From assembly GCA_016291915.1 (NCBI GenBank), contig JAEEZP010000226.1:1-10602 (forward strand): a stretch of 10,602 bases of DNA, read 5' to 3'. The position numbers were made by a program, and so were the translations under genes. A model generated the notes under the pieces. That model was given only the letters and a program-made list of their open reading frames with translations. It made no database searches and had not been told where the DNA came from. Positions 1 to 4,971 of the stretch are shown here, piece after piece; within the stretch, counting starts at the first letter, position 1, and the number at the start of each line of letters is the position of its first letter. Source of the stretch: Prevotella sp. Its GTDB lineage: Bacteria > Bacteroidota > Bacteroidia > Bacteroidales > Bacteroidaceae.

Positions 1-7
1 AACTTAT

Positions 8-21
8 GAAAGCAAGCTTTC
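8..21 (-). terminator. possible weak hairpin downstream of tRNA-Arg
   Basis: A 6-bp inverted repeat (GAAAGC, 2-base gap, GCTTTC) lies 22 bases past the tRNA 3' end in the tRNA's direction of transcription. It is followed by ATAAGTT, not a clear run of T, and the window ends there. It may help end or process the tRNA transcript, but it is short and could be chance. Confidence 0.25.
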
Positions 22-43
22 TCCGTTTATTCCTTAATTCTTG

Positions 44-117
44 TGACTCCCGCGGGATTCAAACCCACAACCTTCTGATCCGTAGTCAGATGCTCTATTC
101 AGTTGAGCTAGGGAGCC
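44..117 (-). tRNA. tRNA-Arg, anticodon ACG
   Basis: The reverse complement folds into a full 74-nt cloverleaf. The acceptor stem is GGCTCCC/GGGAGTC with one G-U pair at 2-71 and discriminator A73. The D stem is GCTC/GAGC with a 9-base loop. The anticodon stem is TCTGA/TCAGA around the loop CTACGGA, giving anticodon ACG. The variable loop is AGGTT, and the T stem is GTGGG/CCCGC. No CCA is encoded, so it must be added after transcription. A34 of ACG is the usual substrate of the TadA deaminase, giving inosine that reads CGU, CGC and CGA. Oddly, position 19 is A and position 56 is U, where almost all tRNAs have G19 and C56; the two changes are compensatory (see findings). U8, A14, A15, U48, A21 and A58 are normal, so I read this as a functional gene and not a decayed one. 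Confidence 0.96.
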
Positions 118-136
118 TTTTTCTTAAAAGCGATTG

Positions 137-168
137 CAAAGGTAGGACGTTTTTTTGAAACCACCAAA
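137..168 (-). promoter_or_regulatory. promoter of tRNA-Arg (Bacteroidota type)
   Basis: On the minus strand TTTG (168-165) is followed after 20 bases by TACCTTTG (144-137), matching the Bacteroidota consensus TTTG-N19-21-TAnnTTTG. Transcription would start near 131, leaving a leader of roughly 14 bases before the tRNA 5' end at 117. A long A/T tract lies just upstream of the -33 box, as is common for stable-RNA promoters. Confidence 0.75.
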
Positions 169-319
169 CTTTTTCCCGTTTTTTTTCAAAAAAGGGTATA
201 GATTTCCTTTTATTACACAATTATTATATTATAATCCCTTTGGCTTATCTATTATAACCTAATAACTTAAGGAATAACATAGCCTGACTTATAGGATGAC
301 TCCCGCAAGCAAGAATCGT
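169..319. other. AT-rich spacer between tRNA-Arg and the rarA stop
   Basis: I see no gene here. At 175-196 an imperfect inverted repeat pairs CCC and six T with six A and GGG around a short loop, with one bulged G. Read on the minus strand it could be a weak end-of-transcript hairpin for rarA, but no U run follows, so it may only be the A/T tract upstream of the tRNA promoter. The rest (about 200-319) is A/T-rich and I could not assign any element in it. Confidence 0.4.
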
Positions 320-1591
320 CTATTCCTTGAATCGGTCACCCCAGCATTGTAACATTCGCTGATAAAGTTTTTCCTCCGACGGCGTATGTTGTGCATGCCA
401 TAAACGTCTGTTTTGCAAATCGTCAGGCATAAACTGTTGCTTGACGAAATGATCGGGATAGTCATGCGCATATTTGTATCCATCGGAATACCCTAAATCA
501 GCCATCAGTTTCGTTGGGGCATTACGCAGATGGAGAGGCACGGGCTGATTACCGGTTTCCTTCACCGTACTTAAAGCCTCAGCAATGCCCATATAAGCAG
601 AATTGCTCTTCGGACTGGTAGCAAGATACACTGCACACATAGCCAAAGGGATACGACCTTCCGGCCAACCTATTTTCATGACTGCATCGAAAGTGGCATT
701 TGCTAAAAGAAGCGCATTGGGATTGGCCAATCCGATATCTTCCGTTGCACTGATGATCAAGCGTCTGGCAATAAACTCCGGGTCTTCCCCACCCTCTATC
801 ATACGAGCCATCCAGTAAAGAGCAGCATCAGGGTCGGAGCCTCGGATACTTTTGATAAATGCTGAGATGATATCATAGTGCATCTCACCATCTTTATCGT
901 AAGCTAATGGATTCTGTTGTAATTGCTTTACCACAACGTCATCCGTGATAATAATCTCCTCTTCGTCAATATCTGCAACAAGTTCAAGAATATTCAGTAG
1001 TTTCCGTGCATCACCGCCACTATAACGGAGCATGGCACTCGTCTCTTTCAGGATGATCTTCTTTTTCTGCAGTTCTACATCATGATGGATGGCATGATCG
1101 AGCAACCACAGCAGATCTTCTTTATCCAAAGGTTTCAGTACATACAACTGACAACGAGACAACAAGGGCCGGATAACTTCAAAAGAAGGATTCTCAGTGG
1201 TAGCCCCAATAAGCGTGACGATACCCTTCTCTACAGCTCCCAAAAGGGAATCCTGTTGACTCTTACTAAAACGATGAATCTCATCGATAAAAAGGATCGG
1301 ACTGTTATTGTTAAAGAAACGACCACTCTTAGCTTTCTCAATAACATCGCGAACATCCTTCACGCCACTTGTCACAGCACTCAACGTATAGAAAGGAATC
1401 TCCAACTTGTTAGCGATAATCTGTGCTAACGTAGTCTTGCCGACGCCCGGAGGTCCCCACATAATAAAAGAAGAGACTCGCCCTGTATCTATCATCTTCC
1501 TGAGTACAGCGCCTTCTCCAACCAAGTGTCTCTGACCGATATAGTCATCGAGTGTCCTCGGCCTCATCCTTTCTGCCAACGGTTGTGCCAT
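320..1591 (-). CDS. rarA: RarA (MgsA), replication-associated AAA+ ATPase
   Basis: RarA is a clamp-loader-related AAA+ ATPase that acts at stalled replication forks and single-stranded DNA ends. The 423-aa product has Walker A GPPGVGKT at 46-53, Walker B ILFIDE at 99-104 followed by IHRF, sensor 1 GATTENPS at 129-136 and a sensor 2-like GGDARKLLN at 192-200. The C-terminal half carries the family blocks GSDPDAALYWMARM, ATSPKSNSAY and HLRNAPTKLM, which belong to the helical tetramerisation region. The family is usually about 420-450 aa, so it looks full length. It starts at the motif PLAERMRPRTLDDYIGQ, without the short N-terminal extension of the E. coli protein. A promoter-like -7 box lies only 7 bases before the ATG, so the message is probably leaderless or nearly so; initiation at Met9 is the alternative. 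It reads alone on the minus strand, away from the 22-bp site array. Confidence 0.97.
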   Translation of the reverse strand: MAQPLAERMRPRTLDDYIGQRHLVGEGAVLRKMIDTGRVSSFIMWGPPGVGKTTLAQIIANKLEIPFYTLSAVTSGVKDVRDVIEKAKSGRFFNNNSPILFIDEIHRFSKSQQDSLLGAVEKGIVTLIGATTENPSFEVIRPLLSRCQLYVLKPLDKEDLLWLLDHAIHHDVELQKKKIILKETSAMLRYSGGDARKLLNILELVADIDEEEIIITDDVVVKQLQQNPLAYDKDGEMHYDIISAFIKSIRGSDPDAALYWMARMIEGGEDPEFIARRLIISATEDIGLANPNALLLANATFDAVMKIGWPEGRIPLAMCAVYLATSPKSNSAYMGIAEALSTVKETGNQPVPLHLRNAPTKLMADLGYSDGYKYAHDYPDHFVKQQFMPDDLQNRRLWHAQHTPSEEKLYQRMLQCWGDRFKE

Positions 1592-1598
1592 ATGTTTG

Positions 1599-1629
1599 CA
1601 AAGTTACAAAAAGTCGAGCGGAGGACAAA
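1599..1629 (-). promoter_or_regulatory. promoter of rarA
   Basis: Minus-strand TTTG (1629-1626), 19 bases, then TAACTTTG (1606-1599) fits the Bacteroidota consensus exactly in spacing. The -7 box ends 7 bases before the rarA ATG at 1591, so the predicted RNA start falls within a few bases of the start codon. No ribosome binding site can fit, which suggests leaderless translation. Confidence 0.75.
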
Positions 1630-1646
1630 ATAAGTTTACTTATTTT
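1627..1646. promoter_or_regulatory. AT-rich palindrome over the rarA -33 box
   Basis: A perfect 9-bp inverted repeat, AAAATAAGT (1627-1635) and ACTTATTTT (1638-1646), is separated by two T. Its left arm overlaps the -33 TTTG box of the rarA promoter. The size and place suit a dimeric repressor site, but this is inference: A/T-rich palindromes also arise by chance in such DNA. Confidence 0.35.
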
Positions 1647-1721
1647 TTATGCTGAGTGCATAGTTAATTCGTCACATAGTGGCAAAGTTATTAACTAACC
1701 ATACCACTTTCTATAATAAAA

Positions 1722-1795
1722 AGTGGACTAATCAAGTAGTAATAGTCCACTAATCGAGTAGTAATAGTCCACTAATCCTGTATTAAAAGTGGACT
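1722..1795. repeat. four 8-bp sites at exact 22-bp spacing, + - - +
   Basis: AGTGGACT occurs at 1722-1729 and 1788-1795, and its exact reverse complement AGTCCACT at 1744-1751 and 1766-1773. The starts are 22 bp apart each time. The flanking sequence AATC(G/A)AGTAGTAA is repeated in direct orientation while the core octamer flips, so copies 1 and 2, and copies 3 and 4, can each form an 8-bp hairpin with a 14-base loop. Weaker relatives lie upstream at 1701 (ATACCACT) and 1678 (AGTGGCAA) at similar spacing. A 22-bp step is about two helical turns, which would put all sites on one face of the DNA. The array sits between divergent rarA and the 266-aa gene. It could be a binding-site array for a regulator or DNA-organising protein, or a dispersed intergenic repeat; I do not recognise it. 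Confidence 0.8.
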
Positions 1796-1966
1796 AATCG
1801 ATACTAAAGTACTCGAGTTTTAATCACCAGTACTAACAGCAATGGTGGTAGAGTTCATGCGTCTCAGTATTAAACCACCAAACGAAAGAGAAGTAATCCT
1901 TTTAGAAAGAATAATGATGTTTATCAGAAAAAATCAAGATATCATAAAAAAAAATTGGAGAAATAC
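1796..1966. other. non-coding spacer upstream of the 266-aa gene
   Basis: I see no gene here. A short palindrome ACTCGAGT lies at 1811-1818. A 7-bp inverted repeat, TGGTGGT at 1843-1849 and ACCACCA at 1874-1880, encloses 24 bases. Neither has a clear role. The stretch 1945-1954 is a run of A broken by one T just upstream of the next promoter. Confidence 0.4.
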
Positions 1967-1996
1967 TTGATTTTATCATTTAATCTTTTATCTTTG
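1967..1996 (+). promoter_or_regulatory. promoter of the 266-aa gene
   Basis: TTG (1967-1969), 19 bases, then TATCTTTG (1989-1996) fits the Bacteroidota promoter well; TATCTTTGC is a near-ideal -7 box. Transcription should start near 2001-2003, giving a leader of about 80 bases before the ATG at 2083. An A-rich stretch (2060-2082) precedes the start instead of a Shine-Dalgarno sequence, as is typical for this phylum. Confidence 0.75.
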
Positions 1997-1999
1997 CAA

Positions 2000-2086
2000 A
2001 TGAAAGAAACAAAAATTGACTGTCTTCTGTCGTCTATTACAAGCAACAGATTGACCAATAATAAATTAAAACAAGAAAAACGATGA
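2000..2086 (+). other. possible 28-codon leader ORF
   Basis: An ATG at 2000 opens a 28-codon frame, beginning MKETKIDCLLSS and ending KLKQEKR, that fills the whole leader. Its TGA (2084-2086) overlaps the ATG of the 266-aa gene (2083-2085) as ATGA, the layout of translational coupling. It has no recognisable domain. The predicted RNA start is about 2001-2003, so the ATG may lie just outside the transcript or be leaderless. It may be chance. Confidence 0.2.
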
Positions 2087-2883
2087 AGGAGTTAAATATA
2101 AAGGCGCTTACCTTGAAGACTTTAAACAAGAGTAACATTTGGGACACTCAGGAAAACGATATTTTCCGTATGTGGGAGGCAGCAGAAAAAGATACTGACC
2201 TGAAAGACAACATGCGGCATTATATGGATATTATCCGTAGTGCCTATGATGCTGAAGAGGTAAAGATAGACAAGCCGGAGGTTATCAAGAAATATGAGAA
2301 CCGCGGATATAAGATCGGTCAGCTGAAGGTTGATGAAGGCACAAAGGTAAAATGGGCCATCAAGAAGCATCCTATCTCTAGGGTTACCGATCTGACATAC
2401 GAGAATATCCGTCATATCTCGGCAGCCAAACTCATTGAAGTGTTAGACCGAAATTTCGGTGGCGGTTGGGAGAGTCTGTCACAAAGTATTCAGGATATTA
2501 TCCAAAGTGCCTTTGATATCAGTACCACTACCCTACCGAAAGACCGTTTGCATAACCCCGGTGGAATGTACGAGAAGAAAGTTAATGATGGCTTCGAAGT
2601 CCTGGAGATTGCCAAGGGTACTTGGGTAGAGGCTATCTTCGCTAAAGAGAAGCCCGTCATCGAAAGAGTACGTAGCCGTTTTGACATTCCTGATGACAGT
2701 GATGCACCTATCGACGAGGATGCTGACGTAGAGGTAGAAGATCATTACAATGACCCCGATGACGATGACGATCTCTATGATGAGGAGAAACTTACTGAAG
2801 AGAGTTATCGCACGACGATAGAGACAAGTGCTGAAGACTTGAGTCTCGATGATGTTGACGTTGCAGACGATGATGAATACTAA
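2083..2883 (+). CDS. conserved hypothetical protein with acidic C-terminal tail
   Basis: I do not recognise a named family. The 266-aa product has no signal peptide or membrane segment, so it is probably cytoplasmic. Residues 1-200 look like a folded, mixed-charge region with several possible helices (for example 21-58 and 107-147). A block near 73-97 (NRGYKIG...GTKVKWAIKKHP) resembles one near 168-191 (NDGFEVL...GTWVEAIFAKEKP), suggesting an internal duplication of a small beta-rich unit. Residues 201-266 form a tail in which about half the positions are Asp or Glu, including a run of five Asp at 226-230, and very few are basic. Such tails are common in proteins that bind basic partners, mimic nucleic acid or chaperone DNA-binding proteins; which applies here is unknown. 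The ATG at 2083 follows an A-rich leader. The gene stands alone between its own promoter and a strong terminator. Base use looks like that of its neighbours. Confidence 0.85.
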   Translation: MKELNIKALTLKTLNKSNIWDTQENDIFRMWEAAEKDTDLKDNMRHYMDIIRSAYDAEEVKIDKPEVIKKYENRGYKIGQLKVDEGTKVKWAIKKHPISRVTDLTYENIRHISAAKLIEVLDRNFGGGWESLSQSIQDIIQSAFDISTTTLPKDRLHNPGGMYEKKVNDGFEVLEIAKGTWVEAIFAKEKPVIERVRSRFDIPDDSDAPIDEDADVEVEDHYNDPDDDDDLYDEEKLTEESYRTTIETSAEDLSLDDVDVADDDEY

Positions 2884-2893
2884 TGATAGATAC

Positions 2894-2935
2894 TAAATAA
2901 TAATGGGGGGCCGATCGGTCCCCCATTATTATTTA
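2894..2935. terminator. symmetric bidirectional terminator
   Basis: A 19-bp stem (2894-2912 with 2917-2935, one G-U pair at 2910-2919) closes on the loop GATC. The centre is G/C-rich (GGGGGGCC/GGTCCCCC) and both outer arms are A/T-rich (AAATAATAAT/ATTATTATTT), so either strand yields a GC hairpin followed by a U-rich tail. It lies 10 bases after the stop of the 266-aa gene and 16 bases beyond the stop of the convergent lipoprotein gene, and should end both transcripts. Confidence 0.92.
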
Positions 2936-2951
2936 ATATCTGACAAAGCAC

Positions 2952-3305
2952 TTATTTTCCTGTAACACTCCTGATGATACCTTCAAGAATACCTTTAAGT
3001 TCTGCGCCGACACTGTTTACCTTTGTCTTCAGACCGTCAGCCATATAACCGGCACAGTTTCCTTCAAGCTCACCGATATAACGACGCTCCTCAACAGTAT
3101 AATCATATCGACTGATATTCTGACGGATTCTCAAGAACTGATCAGCAGCCAGCTGCCAGTCCTGGTAGTTATAATAAGCACTATTATCACGCAACTCATA
3201 AGAGAATTTCTCCAACTGATTGATGGCATGCTGCTTTGTAGAGCATGAACTCATAAGCATACACATCCCAATCAGCGAAACCGCAATAAATAACTTAATT
3301 TTCAT
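2952..3305 (-). CDS. small lipoprotein of unknown function
   Basis: The 117-aa product begins with a lipoprotein signal peptide: MKIK, a hydrophobic core (LFIAVSLIGMCMLM), then a lipobox-like LMSSC with the likely lipidated Cys at 21. The residues after it (STKQ) lack the acidic surface-export signal seen in many Bacteroidota lipoproteins, so the mature protein probably faces the periplasm. The mature part is helical and rich in aromatic residues, with YNYQDWQLAADQFLRI near 45-60 and YTVEERRYIGELEGNCAGY further on, and ends in an amphipathic stretch. It resembles the small Bacteroidales lipoproteins annotated as DUF6565, but I hold that loosely. I chose the ATG at 3305 over a GTG two codons upstream. 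It follows the DUF4301 gene by 21 bases on the same strand, so the two are probably co-transcribed. Confidence 0.85.
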   Translation of the reverse strand: MKIKLFIAVSLIGMCMLMSSCSTKQHAINQLEKFSYELRDNSAYYNYQDWQLAADQFLRIRQNISRYDYTVEERRYIGELEGNCAGYMADGLKTKVNSVGAELKGILEGIIRSVTGK

Positions 3306-3326
3306 ATTCACCTAATTATATTAAAC

Positions 3327-4844
3327 TTATTGATGTTGTTCACGCAGTAAGTCATTAACAGTCTTAACAGGATTGAAGGTTGACAGAGGAACTTCTACAA
3401 AGACCGTATTCCAATCACTCATCGCTCCATTCCACAATCCGGGCAACTCCAGAGCCTTCAGTTCCTTACCATTCTTACTCTTTGAAGAGATAAAGCCTGT
3501 TGTTTTATCAACATATTTCGGCAGATCGAATGCTACACCCTTGTAGTCCTTCACAGCACATACGAGATCTACAGGATTGAAATGAGTTCCTTCCGTAAAC
3601 ATCCTCATATACTCCTCATTCGACTTATCTATCTGACTGCTTTCCAGAATCTGCAGACTGACTGTGCCATCTTGGTTATAGGTAAGGAACGGACCGCCAC
3701 CAGGCTCACCGACATTCTTCACCACGCCACAAACACGCATCGGACGATTCAGTTTATTACGCAGATAGATAACCAGTTCTGCATCCTCCAGTTCTTTGAT
3801 ATCCGCTTTCCTACAACAGAGATCCTGCTGCACAAAGTGAATAATCTCCTCCAGTTTGTGATGATTGTAAACACCTGAGTCAAGCACTTTGAGATAATCG
3901 AAGGCTTTCTTCTGTAAGTCAATCAACACACCGGCAATTACCTGCTTATACTCTACGGTATCAGCCTTGATACGATCAGGCACTACATTATCAATATTCT
4001 TGATGAAAATCACATCTGCATCGATGTCATTAAGGTTCTGAATCAGTGCACCATGACCACCTGGACGGAAAAGCATTGAGCCGTCTTCATTACGGAATAA
4101 GGTATTGTCGGGGTTAGCAGCTACTGTATCGGTACTCGGCTTCTGCTCTGAGAAAGAGATATTGTAGTTGATATCATATTTCTTAGCAAATGAATCAACC
4201 TTATCCTTTACCTTCTGCTCGAAGAATTCGATATGCTCATGTGATACTGTGAAATGAACGTTTGCCTCACCATTGCTGGCTGCATATAATGCACCCTCAA
4301 CCAGATGTTCCTCCATAGGTGTGCGGGGACCTTCCTCATACTGATGGAACAAAAGCATTCCCTTGGGTAGCTGTCCGTAGTTCAATCCTTCAGCCTTCAA
4401 CATATTAGCAACGACAGCCTTATAATTGTTCTCACCAATCAGTGCCTTGATATCTTTACCATTGTTCTCCACACATTTGGCATTGAGTTCATCATAGAAG
4501 GCAAACTTCTCTATGTTATCGAAGAAATGCTTTTCAAAATTAGTGGTGGGAACATCATAGTCAGCATCCAGGAATGCAAACATATCCTTGAACATTCTGC
4601 TTGCAGCACCTGACGCCGGAACAAACTTCACGATCTTGTGCCCTTCTTTCTTATAAGCATTCCATAGGTCAACATAGTTATTACGGTCTTCTTCATCCAA
4701 ACGGATAATTCCCTGTCCTATACCTGCAGCAGACTCTATCTTCAAAAAGGGAAAACCTGTCTTGAATTCTTCGAGCTGCATATTGATCTGTTCTTCAGTG
4801 ATACCCTTCTGGGCAATTTGCTTAAGGTCTTGCTGTGATAACAT
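3327..4844 (-). CDS. DUF4301 family protein, possible nucleotidyltransferase
   Basis: The 505-aa product matches what I know of DUF4301, a Bacteroidota family of about this length with no assigned function. Conserved-looking blocks in order: VPASGAASRMFKD at 75-87, KGMLLFHQY at 161-169, FRPGGHGALIQNL at 259-271, DVIFIKNIDN at 277-286, GVVKNVGEPGGGPF at 373-386, FNPVDLVCAVKDY at 422-434, and WNGAMSDWNTVFVEVP at 471-486. The first resembles the glycine-rich nucleotide loop of sugar nucleotidyltransferases, and PGGHG followed by FIKNIDN resembles the UDP-sugar pyrophosphorylase pattern (PGGHG, then a V-N-x-DN metal-binding strand). I infer a GT-A-like nucleotidyltransferase; the substrate is unknown. 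There is no signal peptide, so it is cytoplasmic. The ATG at 4844 lies about 33 bases after a likely RNA start. The gene leads a two-gene unit with the lipoprotein and diverges from the RelA/SpoT gene. Confidence 0.9.
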   Translation of the reverse strand: MLSQQDLKQIAQKGITEEQINMQLEEFKTGFPFLKIESAAGIGQGIIRLDEEDRNNYVDLWNAYKKEGHKIVKFVPASGAASRMFKDMFAFLDADYDVPTTNFEKHFFDNIEKFAFYDELNAKCVENNGKDIKALIGENNYKAVVANMLKAEGLNYGQLPKGMLLFHQYEEGPRTPMEEHLVEGALYAASNGEANVHFTVSHEHIEFFEQKVKDKVDSFAKKYDINYNISFSEQKPSTDTVAANPDNTLFRNEDGSMLFRPGGHGALIQNLNDIDADVIFIKNIDNVVPDRIKADTVEYKQVIAGVLIDLQKKAFDYLKVLDSGVYNHHKLEEIIHFVQQDLCCRKADIKELEDAELVIYLRNKLNRPMRVCGVVKNVGEPGGGPFLTYNQDGTVSLQILESSQIDKSNEEYMRMFTEGTHFNPVDLVCAVKDYKGVAFDLPKYVDKTTGFISSKSKNGKELKALELPGLWNGAMSDWNTVFVEVPLSTFNPVKTVNDLLREQHQ

Positions 4845-4881
4845 AACTAGTAAATTTTAATGATTTTCCAATTTTATCCCA

Positions 4882-4889
4882 CAAATATA
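4882..4889 (-). promoter_or_regulatory. -7 box of the DUF4301 promoter
   Basis: Minus-strand TATATTTG (4889-4882) fits TAnnTTTG and lies 37 bases before the DUF4301 ATG. No good TTTG is found 19-21 bases upstream (the region reads GTTTTTAT), so the -33 box is weak and the call rests on the -7 box and its place. Confidence 0.5.
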
Positions 4890-4932
4890 ATTAGTTTTTC
4901 TGAAATATAAAAACGATTAGATGAAAAAGTTG

Positions 4933-4940
4933 TATCTTTG
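4933..4940 (+). promoter_or_regulatory. -7 box of the RelA/SpoT gene promoter
   Basis: TATCTTTG (4933-4940), followed by CAAAG, is a near-ideal Bacteroidota -7 box. No clear TTTG lies 19-21 bases upstream. It sits 12 bases inside the longest possible reading frame (from 4921), so RNA would begin near 4945 and the first usable ATG is at 4972, giving a leader of about 27 bases. The box therefore helps decide the start. Confidence 0.6.
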
Positions 4941-4971
4941 CAAAGAATTTACGGAATATATCCAAAGACCG

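Noticed and set aside
175..196. Imperfect inverted repeat as the definite rarA terminator
   Set aside because: The stem is mostly A-T with a bulged G and is not followed by a U run; it is kept only as a note on the spacer.
297..306. TGACTCCCGC, identical to 10 bases at the 3' end of the tRNA-Arg gene (44-53), as a possible attachment-site remnant
   Set aside because: It lies upstream of the tRNA, whereas integration at a tRNA 3' end leaves the copy downstream. Ten bases is within chance for any of the tRNA's 10-mers in a window this size, and no integrase is present.
1082..1429. 115-codon plus-strand frame inside rarA
   Set aside because: It is antisense to the conserved Walker A-to-sensor region of rarA, has no promoter or domain, and its composition follows from the opposite strand.
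1722..1807. The 22-bp repeats as a short CRISPR array
   Set aside because: The spacing leaves no spacer of normal length, the core changes orientation between copies, and there are no cas genes.
3303..3311. GTG at 3311 as start of the lipoprotein gene
   Set aside because: The ATG two codons later gives a normal lipoprotein signal peptide (MKIKLF), and GTG starts are less common.
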